From Klebsiella oxytoca (GTDB lineage Bacteria > Pseudomonadota > Gammaproteobacteria > Enterobacterales > Enterobacteriaceae): DNA of 64,000 nt. The notes beneath the pieces are model-generated. The model saw only the letters and a list, made by a program, of their open reading frames with translations, searched no databases and was not told the DNA's origin. Numbering within the stretch: position 1 is the stretch's first letter; each line of letters begins with the position of its first letter. The position numbers were made by a program, and so were the translations under genes. Location: NCBI RefSeq assembly GCF_009707385.1, contig NZ_CP046115.1:1302001-1366000 (forward strand), read 5' to 3'. This document shows, piece after piece, positions 34,884-42,778 of this stretch.

Positions 34884-35745
34884 ATGCGTTACGATTACGC
34901 ATCACGCCTTCCTGCACTGTAGAAGCGACCAGCGTGCCGTCCTGAGTGTAGAATTCGCCGCGTACAAAGCCTCGTGCGCTGGAGGCCGAGGTGCTTTCTA
35001 CGCTGTAAAGCAGCCATTCGTTGATATTGAACGGGCGATGGAACCACATTGAGTGATCGATAGTGGCAACCTGCATACCCGGTTCCAGAAAGCCTACGCC
35101 GTGGGGCTGCAGAGCTACGGGCAGGAAATTAAAGTCAGAAGCGTAGCCCAGCAGAGACTGATGAATACGGATATCTTCCGGAACAGCGCCGTTGGCGCGG
35201 ATCCAGACCTGGCGCGCGGGTTCCGCCACATGACCTTTCAGCGGGTTGTGGAATTCTACCGGGCGAATCTCCAGCGGTTTATCGTTGAGAAATTTCTCTT
35301 TGACCAGCGGCGGAAGCAGATGCGCCAGCTTACGGGCGATATCCGTCTCCGAGGGTAAACCGTGCGGCGCAGGCGCTGACGGCATCGGTTTTTGATGCTC
35401 GTAGCCCGGCTCCGGCGCCTGGAAAGAGGCGGTCATATAGAAAATCGGCTTACCGTTCTGCACTGCCGCAACCCGACGGGCGCTAAAGCTGTTGCCGTCG
35501 CGCAGCACTTCAACATCATAGATGATAGGTTTCTGGCTATCGCCCGGACGTAGAAAGTAGCTGTGGAATGAGTGGATCAGGCGTTCGGCGGGGACGGTCT
35601 CTTTGGCAGCATATAGCGCCTGACCAACCACCTGGCCGCCAAAAACCTGACGTAAGCCCAAATCTTCGCTCTGTCCGCGAAACAATCCCTCTTCAATTTT
35701 TTCCAGATTTAACAATGCCAGCAGATTGCTTAATGCCTGACTCAT
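34882..35745 (-). CDS. tesB: Acyl-CoA thioesterase II
   Basis: This 287-residue protein has two tandem hotdog folds and hydrolyses medium- to long-chain acyl-CoAs. It starts [20 protein letters not shown], has the [15 protein letters not shown] block of the first fold and [13 protein letters not shown] (with the catalytic Asp) in the second. The start at 35745 matches E. coli; a four-residue upstream extension is not supported. It is convergent with amtB and appears monocistronic. Confidence 0.96.
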   Translation of the reverse strand: MSQALSNLLALLNLEKIEEGLFRGQSEDLGLRQVFGGQVVGQALYAAKETVPAERLIHSFHSYFLRPGDSQKPIIYDVEVLRDGNSFSARRVAAVQNGKPIFYMTASFQAPEPGYEHQKPMPSAPAPHGLPSETDIARKLAHLLPPLVKEKFLNDKPLEIRPVEFHNPLKGHVAEPARQVWIRANGAVPEDIRIHQSLLGYASDFNFLPVALQPHGVGFLEPGMQVATIDHSMWFHRPFNINEWLLYSVESTSASSARGFVRGEFYTQDGTLVASTVQEGVMRNRNA

Positions 35746-36141
35746 AATGACCCTCAATCAATGATGGCTGCCTTACGCAGCGCGTTCTTGAGGCAAGTAT
35801 AACCTGGAATCGCAAGTGGTCCGATGGGTGTAATAAACTGAATCGAGGCTCTTTTTCCGACATTAATTGTGTTAACTATCGATACATAACAGGCGAAAGA
35901 GCGATGCCAGAGGTGCATACGCTGAAGAGCGGTTCGGAGGAGCGGCAAATACTTTTTCGCATCCTCCATTACGCGGTTGGCTTACAGGTATCACTTTAGC
36001 CGCCGGAACGTCCGGGGCAGTAATAATCTGAATATGGCCCTTTTGCGGGCGAAAATTGAGAACTGTGCCACACTTATTCATGATGAAAATGTTTCGCCGC
36101 GTTGCGGTTGAACATGCTCTAAGGGATGAAAGGAGAAAATA
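35746..36141. other. tesB-ybaY intergenic region
   Basis: This 396-base gap carries the divergent promoters of tesB and ybaY. Short leftward frames here have no ribosome site or family resemblance. I see no clear repeat, RNA gene or operator. Confidence 0.5.
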
Positions 36142-36651
36142 ATGAAATTTGCCTATATGTTAAGTGCTATAGCCGTAGCGGCTACGTTGTCTGCCTGTGC
36201 GAATAACCACAGCAGCAATGCGGCGAACCAGGCGGCGCCCGATCCTTATGGCATTGCTTCACTAAGCTCCTCGCAGCAGCAGCCTAACGTCTCCGGGACG
36301 ATCTCTATTCGACAGCGCGTGGCGTTACCGCCGGACGCAATATTGACCGTAACCCTCTCGGATGCGTCTTTGGCCGATGCGCCAGCCCACGTGCTGTCGC
36401 AAAAAGCGGTCAGGACGGAAGGGAAGCAGGCGCCGTTTAACTTTGTTCTGCCCTATAACCAGGCGCAAATCCAGCCTAACGCCCGTATTCTGCTCAGCGC
36501 GGCAATTACCGTTAACGGTCAGCTAATGTTTATTACTGATACCGTACAGCCGGTGATTAACCAGGGCGGTAATCGTGCCGATCTGCTCCTGGTGCCGGTT
36601 CAGCAAACGGCGGTACCGGTGGCAAATAACACCGTTCCCGTGGCGCAATAA
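36142..36651 (+). CDS. ybaY: YbaY family lipoprotein
   Basis: The 169-residue lipoprotein has lipobox TLSAC (Cys19) and a YbaY/YscW-type beta-rich domain (VSGTISIRQRVALPPDAILTV; PFNFVLPYN; RILLSAAITVNGQLMFITDT). Related YscW-type domains act as pilotin-like proteins in type III secretion, but the role here is unknown. It is shorter than E. coli YbaY (190 residues) because the C-terminal tail is reduced. An AAGGAGA ribosome site precedes it and a strong terminator follows. Confidence 0.92.
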   Translation: MKFAYMLSAIAVAATLSACANNHSSNAANQAAPDPYGIASLSSSQQQPNVSGTISIRQRVALPPDAILTVTLSDASLADAPAHVLSQKAVRTEGKQAPFNFVLPYNQAQIQPNARILLSAAITVNGQLMFITDTVQPVINQGGNRADLLLVPVQQTAVPVANNTVPVAQ

Positions 36652-36660
36652 CGCCGTCTA

Positions 36661-36686
36661 TGCCCCTTTACCGGGGCATTTTTTTG
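36661..36686 (+). terminator. Intrinsic terminator of ybaY
   Basis: TGCCCC pairs with GGGGCA and is followed by eight T residues, just before the stop of the convergent atl gene. Confidence 0.85.
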
Positions 36687-36689
36687 CCT

Positions 36690-37001
36690 CTAATAAATCC
36701 AGCGGTAGCGCTGCAGATCAATATGACCGCTGCCTGAAACCTGAACGCCTTCCGCCAGCAGCGCCTGCCGCTGGCGCTGCAGGTCCGGCCCGGTGAGGGA
36801 GATGGTGCCGTGGCGATTCACAACACGATGCCAGGGGAGGGTGGAACCTTCAGGCAAACGTTTTAATACCCCTCCGACCTGCCGCGCCGCGCGCGGTGAA
36901 CCGGCCAACTGCGCAACGTCGCCGTAGGTGGCAACGTACCCCTCAGGAATCGAGGCGACAATCTGCCAGACCCGCTGCGGAAAAGTATCGTGAGAATCCA
37001 T
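36690..37001 (-). CDS. atl: Alkyltransferase-like protein (O6-alkylguanine lesion binder)
   Basis: The 103-residue protein resembles the C-terminal domain of O6-alkylguanine-DNA alkyltransferases but has PWHRVVN where the active Cys (PCHR) would be. Such ATL proteins bind O6-alkylguanine lesions and hand them to nucleotide excision repair. YATYGDVAQLAGSPRAARQVG is the DNA-binding helix region. E. coli Atl (YbaZ) has about 25 extra N-terminal residues; here MDSHDTFPQRVWQI is the plausible start. It is convergent with ybaY and faces away from ffs. Confidence 0.93.
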   Translation of the reverse strand: MDSHDTFPQRVWQIVASIPEGYVATYGDVAQLAGSPRAARQVGGVLKRLPEGSTLPWHRVVNRHGTISLTGPDLQRQRQALLAEGVQVSGSGHIDLQRYRWIY

Positions 37002-37268
37002 GGTTCATCCTGTTGCCGGGAAAGGTTAAGGATAAGCGTTGCACGACGGCGTGTACAGACAGCGAGTTAAGCCGGTTTCGTAGCGCTAAACTAGTCGCCA
37101 GGCCCGATAGCGGCATACGATGAATACATGATCGAGTACTTAAGCCGTAGGTATTGCCCAGAATATGCGGCTTTGCGCAATAAACCAGCACCCAGTCTGC
37201 GGCGGCTTGCAATTCACGGGTTCAGCAGGGATAATGCGCCAGCGCGTTAGGTAACTAGCGCTCTCAAT

Positions 37269-37382
37269 GGGGGCTCTGTTGGTTCTCCCGCAACGCTACT
37301 CTGTTTACCAGGTCAGGTCCGGAAGGAAGCAGCCAGAGCAGACGACGTGTGTGCCGGGATGTAGCTGGCAGGGCCCCCACCC
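37269..37382 (+). ncRNA. ffs: 4.5S RNA of the signal recognition particle
   Basis: The 114-base sequence opens GGGGGCTCTGTTGGTTCTCC and closes GGGCCCCCACCC, so the ends pair. The Ffh-binding hairpin with AGGTCAGGTCCGGAAGGAAG (GGAA tetraloop and conserved internal loop) is at about 37309-37330. Differences from E. coli are compensatory or lie in the distal stem. The RNA joins Ffh to deliver membrane proteins to the translocon. Confidence 0.97.
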
Positions 37383-37690
37383 ATTTCAGCCTGCCCCAAA
37401 TGCTCTCAGTAACCAGGCAATAGCTTCACAACTCCCCTTTATATTGAATAACCACAAATATAATGTGTATTTTTTCGCTTCTAAAAACTTATGTTTTTTA
37501 TGTCAAAAATTCACATAGTCATAAATTTGAAATTTAATTGAAATGTTAATGTCATTTTTTTGTCATATATAACGTGCAGATTATTCATAGGAAATTGTTT
37601 CTTGATATAAGCTAAAAATATATCTCTGGATCAGCATGTTAACTTCGTGTATTAATTATACGATGATTTTATTTCACGGGAAGCGTGACT
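37383..37690. other. AT-rich non-coding segment downstream of ffs
   Basis: About 300 bases with much higher A+T than the neighbours, rich in T-runs (around 37470-37500 and 37553-37562). It probably contains the promoter of the two-gene cassette that follows and looks like an H-NS-type, acquired region. I see no gene. Confidence 0.6.
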
Positions 37691-37948
37691 ATGGCCACTA
37701 TGGTTCTTAACGTAAAAATTGATAGCGAGTTAAAAGAAAAACTGCGTCAGTATGCGGAAGAAAATAATGAAAATTTAGGAGCGGCTACGGAAAAACTGCT
37801 GCTGCTGGCGTTTCAGGTAGCGGAATCAGCAGACGAGGCGGGGGTTTCGGAAGAAGATATTGATAGCCAGCATACCGAAGAGGAAGCGTCTCCATTAACC
37901 CCTAAAGAAATCAAAGCATTACGTAAAATTCTGAAGAAGAAAAAATGA
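37691..37948 (+). CDS. Small ribbon-helix-helix-like protein, first gene of a two-gene cassette
   Basis: The 85-residue protein opens MATMVLNVKIDSELKEKLRQYAEENNENLGA-type sequence: a short beta strand (MVLNVKID) and two helices as in MetJ/Arc/CopG DNA-binding proteins. An acidic middle (SEEDIDSQHTEEEAS) and a basic end (KALRKILKKKK) follow. The start at 37691 is chosen because GGGAAG lies 7 bases upstream; a GTG at 37685 sits on that box. Its stop overlaps the next start (ATGA). A regulator or antitoxin-like role is inference; I recognise no named family member. It is in AT-rich surroundings between ffs and the yczR-type gene, where E. coli has nothing. Confidence 0.7.
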   Translation: MATMVLNVKIDSELKEKLRQYAEENNENLGAATEKLLLLAFQVAESADEAGVSEEDIDSQHTEEEASPLTPKEIKALRKILKKKK

Positions 37949-38160
37949 AACAACAACTCTCTACAGCCAGCAACTATAGCGAAGCCTGTGACATGTTGCG
38001 TTCCGGCTACGTTAAACATGTACGCCTGAACTGGAATATCGGTAGTGATGAGTTCTTTCGCATTGCTTCCGACTGGTGTGATACGGGCGCAAAAATTAAA
38101 AAAGATGAAGACGGTTTTATTATTTCTCTTAAAGGGTTTCCTATCCCACGTCAGCATTAA
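37945..38160 (+). CDS. Small protein of unknown function, second gene of the cassette
   Basis: This 71-residue protein begins MKQQLSTASNYSEACDML; the central HVRLNWNIGSDEFFRIASDW, then a GAKIKKDEDGFIISLKG end, suggests a beta-alpha-beta-beta order that recalls the C-terminal half of TusA-like proteins, but the conserved TusA CPxP motif is missing. The start overlaps the stop of the ribbon-helix-helix-like gene by four bases, so the two are translationally coupled. It could be the partner in a toxin-antitoxin-type or regulator pair; nothing in the sequence proves this. Confidence 0.65.
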   Translation: MKQQLSTASNYSEACDMLRSGYVKHVRLNWNIGSDEFFRIASDWCDTGAKIKKDEDGFIISLKGFPIPRQH

Positions 38161-38263
38161 TGCAACGATCTCATTTTTGTCATCTGACTGACACGTCCTG
38201 AAGACAGAATTGATGCGCAATTTTATAAAAACATCTCATATGCATCATGGATGATGGCTTTGG

Positions 38264-38292
38264 CGGGCTGGCTCCAGCCCGTCGATATTTTA
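38264..38292 (+). terminator. Probable terminator of the two-gene cassette
   Basis: CGGGCTGG and CCAGCCCG form a near-continuous stem followed by the T-rich TCGATATTTTATT, adjoining the stop of the convergent MocR gene. Confidence 0.55.
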
Positions 38293-39720
38293 TTAGATGA
38301 TTTTCCTCAGACGAAAGCTCTCTTTTTGTTCCGTAAGGCTATGCCATAACGGCTGTAATGTATTAAATGCGTTGCGTAGTTCCTCATCGGAAAGCGTAAA
38401 AGGCAAACGCAAATAGCGATCAAATGCTCCGGCCAGGCCGAACCGCGTCCCCGTCCCGATATGAATTCCACGGCTTTCTGCACGAACGGAAAAGAGCGTA
38501 GCCAGCATTCCTGGCAATTCAACCCAAAAAGAGAGCCCTCCTTCCGGCAGCGTAAAGCGCCAGTGGGGAAAATATTCCTTCATGAGCTCACCGCACATAT
38601 CACGACGGTTTGCCAGCATGGCGCGCCGCGGCGGTAATAGCGTTTTCTCATTTTCAAGCAACCAGCAGCAGGCCAGCTGTTCCAGCAGCGGGGATCCGAG
38701 ATCGAGCGAGTCGCGGGCCTGGGCCAGCGAGGCAATGGTTCGCGAGGAGGCGCGGATCCAGCCTATGCGTAAGCCACCCCAGAAGCTTTTGCCTGCAGAG
38801 CCGATGGTGATTACCGGGGCATCAGGATTAAATGCCGCTAAGGGAGGGGGCGGAGGCGCGTCGAACCATAAATCAACCATCGTCTCGTCGACTACCAGAG
38901 TGGTGCGGGTTTGTGCGGCAAGGTCTGCTATCCGCTGGCGCGTGGCGCTGTCCATACAGCGGCCGGTCGGATTATGAAAGTCCGGCATTAACCAGGCCAG
39001 ACGCGGGGCCGTTTGGGCGATCGTCGCCGCTAAGCCGTCGCAATCCCATCCCTGCTGCGGCAGGGCAACGCTAACCGGACGGCATGATGCACCCTGAATC
39101 GCGCTGATCGCCATGGGATAAGTTGGCGCATCCACTACCACCCGATCGCCAGGCCCGGTGAATAAGCGCAGAACCAGCGCAAAGCCGTTAAGCGCTCCGT
39201 TGACGATCATGACTTCATCGCTGCGGGTTGGCAGTCCGCGTTCGCTGTAGCGGCGGGCGATCGCTTCGCGCAGGAGAGACAACCCTTGCTGATCGTAACC
39301 CGTATTGGATAAGTGCTGAGGCATGATCTTCAGGGCCTGGCTGAAGGCCTGATGGATTTCAGGTCCGGCGCTGAGTGCGGCAATGGCTAAATTCACCGAG
39401 AGCGAATCCGGCGTTTTGGCTGCAACCTCTACGGGCCGTTCCGGCAAAGCGATACGCGAACCGCTTCCCTGGCGGCTATAGAGATAGCCCTCCTCCCGTA
39501 GTTGACCCAGCGCACTGGCAACCGTTGTTCGGCTAATATTCAGCGCAGCCGCCAGTTCACGCTCGCCGGGCAGACGGGTTTCCAGCGGCAGGCGGCCATC
39601 GAGGATTAGCAAGCGCAGCGCTTCCGCCAGCTGGCGCCAGATAGGCGTACGAGAAGTGGATTCCTGCCAGTTGCCCAACAGGCGTACCAGAGACTGTGAA
39701 CCAAAGCGACGAGATGACAT
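38293..39720 (-). CDS. MocR-family regulator (GntR-type HTH plus aminotransferase-like domain), YczR type
   Basis: The 475-residue protein joins an N-terminal GntR winged helix (LPGERELAAALNISRTTVASALGQL, residues 50-74) to a fold-type I aminotransferase-like domain. The PLP lysine is Lys311 in TIGSAGKSFWGGLRIGW, and HNPTGR and VVDETMVDL are typical PLP-site blocks. It is divergent from a YczE-type membrane protein gene, the arrangement that defines the YczR group of MocR regulators, so it probably controls that gene with PLP or a PLP adduct as the signal. The symbol yczR is used for related proteins; I leave it unassigned. Confidence 0.88.
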   Translation of the reverse strand: MSSRRFGSQSLVRLLGNWQESTSRTPIWRQLAEALRLLILDGRLPLETRLPGERELAAALNISRTTVASALGQLREEGYLYSRQGSGSRIALPERPVEVAAKTPDSLSVNLAIAALSAGPEIHQAFSQALKIMPQHLSNTGYDQQGLSLLREAIARRYSERGLPTRSDEVMIVNGALNGFALVLRLFTGPGDRVVVDAPTYPMAISAIQGASCRPVSVALPQQGWDCDGLAATIAQTAPRLAWLMPDFHNPTGRCMDSATRQRIADLAAQTRTTLVVDETMVDLWFDAPPPPPLAAFNPDAPVITIGSAGKSFWGGLRIGWIRASSRTIASLAQARDSLDLGSPLLEQLACCWLLENEKTLLPPRRAMLANRRDMCGELMKEYFPHWRFTLPEGGLSFWVELPGMLATLFSVRAESRGIHIGTGTRFGLAGAFDRYLRLPFTLSDEELRNAFNTLQPLWHSLTEQKESFRLRKII

Positions 39721-39722
39721 AG

Positions 39723-39768
39723 CAATCCACTTTTTAAAAACTGGCCATTAATTATCAATCCATTTTTG
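39723..39768. promoter_or_regulatory. Candidate MocR (YczR-type) operator: direct repeats
   Basis: CAATCCACTTTTT at 39723 and CAATCCATTTTTG at 39756 are direct repeats 33 bases apart, about three helical turns, in the 87-base divergent gap. MocR regulators are known to bind spaced repeats; the assignment is inferred. Confidence 0.5.
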
Positions 39769-39807
39769 CTGATGATGCTGAGGAACGCAATTATTCTGAG
39801 GTGAAAA

Positions 39808-40422
39808 ATGGTACGTCGTTTGCTGCAACTTTATATTGGTCTGGTCCTTTACGGCATGTCTACTGCGTTATTTGTTCATGCCAATCTTGGCGCCGATCCC
39901 TGGGACGTTTTTCATCTGGGGGTCGGTAAGCAGTTCAACCTGGATTTGGGGACGGTCATGATCCTGACGGGAGCCGCAGTGCTGCTGCTGTGGATCCCGA
40001 TACGGCAAATGCCGGGCCTGGGTACGGTGAGTAACGTCATTGTGCTGGGGCTGGCGGCGAACGCGACTCTGGCTGTGCTGCCGCCGGTGGATTCGCTGGT
40101 GGTGCGCAGCCTGCTGTTGGTTGGGGCCATCGTACTGAATGCGCTGGCGACGGGGATGTATATTGGCGCAGGTTTTGGCCCTGGGCCGCGCGACGGTCTG
40201 ATGACCGGGCTGCATGCCCGTACGGGGTGGTCGCTGCGCGGTATTCGTACCGCAATTGAACTTTCCGTCTTGCTGATAGGCTGGATGATGGGCGGTAGTT
40301 TTGGCATGGGAACCGTACTCTATGCGATAACGATCGGCCCGCTGATCCAGCTATGCCTGCCGTGGTTCCATCAGCCAGCAGCGCGTAAGGCGGCGGTGAA
40401 ACGCAGTGAGGCGATTTCCTGA
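39808..40422 (+). CDS. YczE/YyaS/YitT-type integral membrane protein
   Basis: The 204-residue protein has about five membrane helices (YIGLVLYGMSTALFVHANLG; TVMILTGAAVLLLWI; NVIVLGLAANATLAV; LLLVGAIVLNALATGMYIG; IELSVLLIGWMMG) and the family motifs LGADPWDVFHLG and GPGPRDGLMTGL. The function of the YczE family is not established; a vitamin B6-related transport role has been suggested because of its MocR regulators. GAGGTG lies upstream of the ATG. It is divergent from the MocR gene and is probably its main target. Confidence 0.85.
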   Translation: MVRRLLQLYIGLVLYGMSTALFVHANLGADPWDVFHLGVGKQFNLDLGTVMILTGAAVLLLWIPIRQMPGLGTVSNVIVLGLAANATLAVLPPVDSLVVRSLLLVGAIVLNALATGMYIGAGFGPGPRDGLMTGLHARTGWSLRGIRTAIELSVLLIGWMMGGSFGMGTVLYAITIGPLIQLCLPWFHQPAARKAAVKRSEAIS

Positions 40423-40514
40423 TTTCCCGCTGCCATCAGGCGGAGAGACTAAACTTATCAAGTCAGATACGGCCGGATTCTCCGGTTGTACTGTTCACTT
40501 CGGAGAGCATACTC

Positions 40515-40868
40515 ATGAAGTACGTTGATGGTTTTGTCGTTGCCGTACCGGCGGAAAATAAGGAGGCATACCGCGAGATGGCAGCAAAGGCCGCACCATT
40601 ATTTAAGGAGTTTGGCGCCCTACGGGTAGTCGAGTGCTGGGCGGATGATGTGCCGGATGGAAAGCTGACCGACTTTCACATGGCGGTAAAAGCTGAAGAC
40701 GATGAAGAAGTGGTATTTAGCTGGATTGAATATCCTTCAAAAGAGGCGCGCGATGCCGCCAACGCCAAAATGATGTCCGATCCGCGGATGAAAGTGTTTG
40801 GCGAAAATATGCCATTTGATGGAAAACGAATGATATTCGGCGGTTTTGCTCCGCTACTGGATGAGTAA
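40515..40868 (+). CDS. ybaA: YbaA family protein (DUF1428)
   Basis: This 117-residue cytoplasmic protein starts MKYVDGFVVAVPAENKEAY and has a dimeric alpha/beta barrel-like pattern (VVECWADDVPDGKLTDF; MPFDGKRMIFGGF at the end), matching E. coli YbaA and the DUF1428 family. The biochemical function is unknown. In E. coli ybaA follows ffs directly; here the cassette and the MocR/YczE pair lie between them. It is convergent with pdeB. Confidence 0.92.
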   Translation: MKYVDGFVVAVPAENKEAYREMAAKAAPLFKEFGALRVVECWADDVPDGKLTDFHMAVKAEDDEEVVFSWIEYPSKEARDAANAKMMSDPRMKVFGENMPFDGKRMIFGGFAPLLDE

Positions 40869-40877
40869 TTCATCTTT

Positions 40878-40904
40878 GCCATCCCCATAGCCTGTGGGGA
40901 TGGC
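40878..40904. terminator. Hairpin between convergent ybaA and pdeB
   Basis: GCCATCCCCA and TGGGGATGGC form a perfect 10-bp stem with a 7-base loop. No U-tract is present on either side, but the convergent position suggests a shared terminator. Confidence 0.6.
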
Positions 40905-40947
40905 GATAGACGCGCCACAAAGTACTTAGTCATGAGGTATGTGAACC

Positions 40948-42534
40948 TCAGACGCGTATTATCTCTGACGGTGTAGAGTTCGCTTTAAGATTGTTTTCAG
41001 CCCACAGAATAAATTTCTCCTTTGGCAGCGCTTTACTATACAGCCAACCCTGAGCGTACTGCACGCCATGAAGGCGCAGCCAGTCGCGCTGGTATTCAGT
41101 TTCAACGCCTTCTGCGACCGTCGCCAGATTGAGCGCTTTCGCCATGTCGATAATATGCGGCGTTAACGGTTTGTACTCCAGCGTATCAACAAACGATTTA
41201 TCGATTTTCAGGGTATCGACATCCAGCTGTTGTAAATAGCTGAGGCTGGAATAGCCGGTACCGAAGTCATCGATAGAGATGCGGTGTCCGGCCTGCCGGT
41301 AACCGGCGATAACCGGCAGAGTCGTTTGCGGGTCGACAAAACCGCGCTCGGTGATTTCCAGGATGATCTGCTGAGCGCTGATGCCCCAGCGTTGAAGCTG
41401 CTCTTGCAGGAGGTACGGCAGTTTTGGCGAGCGTAAATCATCAACCGACAGGTTAATCGAAATGTGTATTTCCGGGCGCTGGCGCAGCCAGGTACCAAGA
41501 TCGGCAAAGATTTGCCGCACAATATCCTCGGTTAAACGGGTAATCAGGCCGGTTTGTTCGGCAAGCGGGATAAAAATATCCGGCGATAAAAAACTTCCAT
41601 CAGGCTGCTTCCAGCGGGCAAGCGCTTCTGCACCGGCGATTTTTCCACTCTGCAACGAAATAATGGGCTGGTAATAAACCTGAATGGCGTTGGAATTCAG
41701 CGCGTCCAGCATTCCGTATCGCGGCGAGCGTAACCTTCGTAGCAAGCGGAGGAGAAGGAATGAGGCCAGAATGCTGGTGAAGAGGCCTATCGGCAGCCAT
41801 AGTATCAGCTGCTGATGCAGCTTTTTTTGCAGCGGCAATGTTGATGACCAGGTGGCGATCGCCAGTCCCAGCTCCGGGATACGGTGAAGACGATAAACGA
41901 TATTATTAAGGGTTAAGGTTTCAACATTGAGATGTTTAATTTGCTCCCAGGCGGCGGCATTAAGCGGCTGACTGCTGATAATAATTTGATCGCGCTGAGT
42001 GCCAAACAGGAGGGTGTGAATTTCTTCCTGGCCTAACGGGATCACATCGATAAACGAAACGGGGTCGATCATCACCACGTGATGTTCGCTGCCCATTGCC
42101 GTCATTTTATGTTTTAGTCCGAGGTCGTTCACCGACGTGAGCCAGGTGCGATAGCCATCGACGGTAATATGGTCGGGCGCCGGAAAGGTAACCGAAACCT
42201 GATGATCTTCGAGGGAAGAGCACTGTGGAATACCATCGTGTAACCACAGAACTTCCTGGACGTAGCGGTGAGTGTAGGCAATTCGCCGCATGTTGAGCAG
42301 ATGCTGTGGACTGCAGGTCGTGGCAGCGTGCGCATCCGCTTCTTTAAGCGCTTCTGTTGCCTGATCGGCAACCTGCTGCACTCGCGCCAGCACGCGGACG
42401 GAAAAGTTATCCAGCTCGGTATAAAACTGTTCTTTGGCCTGCTGCGTTGCCAGCCAGATGCTCAGCACCACCGGCAAAATAATGGCGAGTATGAGTACCC
42501 CTGTAACCAGGCTCACCTGATGCCGGGTAGTCAT
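40948..42534 (-). CDS. pdeB: Cyclic-di-GMP phosphodiesterase PdeB (CSS-EAL)
   Basis: The 528-residue membrane protein has an N-terminal helix (VTGVLILAIILPVVLSIWLA), a periplasmic CSS domain with the PQCSSLEDH motif and a second helix (LWLPIGLFTSILASFLLLRLL), then a cytoplasmic EAL domain with the signature GAEALARW and the DDFGTGYSSLSYLQ loop, so catalysis is likely. CSS-EAL enzymes are controlled by a periplasmic disulfide at the CSS cysteines. It corresponds to E. coli ylaB/pdeB in the ffs-ybaA-ylaB order. It reads leftwards toward ybaA and lies 244 bases downstream of the galactan ATPase gene. Confidence 0.93.
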   Translation of the reverse strand: MTTRHQVSLVTGVLILAIILPVVLSIWLATQQAKEQFYTELDNFSVRVLARVQQVADQATEALKEADAHAATTCSPQHLLNMRRIAYTHRYVQEVLWLHDGIPQCSSLEDHQVSVTFPAPDHITVDGYRTWLTSVNDLGLKHKMTAMGSEHHVVMIDPVSFIDVIPLGQEEIHTLLFGTQRDQIIISSQPLNAAAWEQIKHLNVETLTLNNIVYRLHRIPELGLAIATWSSTLPLQKKLHQQLILWLPIGLFTSILASFLLLRLLRRLRSPRYGMLDALNSNAIQVYYQPIISLQSGKIAGAEALARWKQPDGSFLSPDIFIPLAEQTGLITRLTEDIVRQIFADLGTWLRQRPEIHISINLSVDDLRSPKLPYLLQEQLQRWGISAQQIILEITERGFVDPQTTLPVIAGYRQAGHRISIDDFGTGYSSLSYLQQLDVDTLKIDKSFVDTLEYKPLTPHIIDMAKALNLATVAEGVETEYQRDWLRLHGVQYAQGWLYSKALPKEKFILWAENNLKANSTPSEIIRV

Positions 42535-42607
42535 GAGTATGTCCTTATTTTATTGAGGGGTTGAATGAGTATACGCGAAAGATAAAAGCAGGATTTAGCA
42601 AACGGCA

Positions 42608-42648
42608 TAAAAAAGGCCCGAACCGCCAGATAGCAACGAGTTCGGGCT
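42608..42648 (-). terminator. Intrinsic terminator of the galactan ATPase gene
   Basis: Read leftwards, AGCCCGAAC pairs with GTTCGGGCC around a 16-base loop, followed by a run of U residues. Confidence 0.75.
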
Positions 42649-42778
42649 AACAGTGGATGAACCGTTCCGTTTCATGCCTTTAACGGAGCGGAGATAACGA
42701 GGGCTGACATACTGACAATGAAGGTTGTCAGCATAGATTCAGATTCTAAAGCGCATTCATGACAATCAAATGTTACGT

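Noticed and set aside
35754..36081. Two short leftward frames between tesB and ybaY
   Set aside because: No ribosome site and no family resemblance; they overlap each other in different frames.
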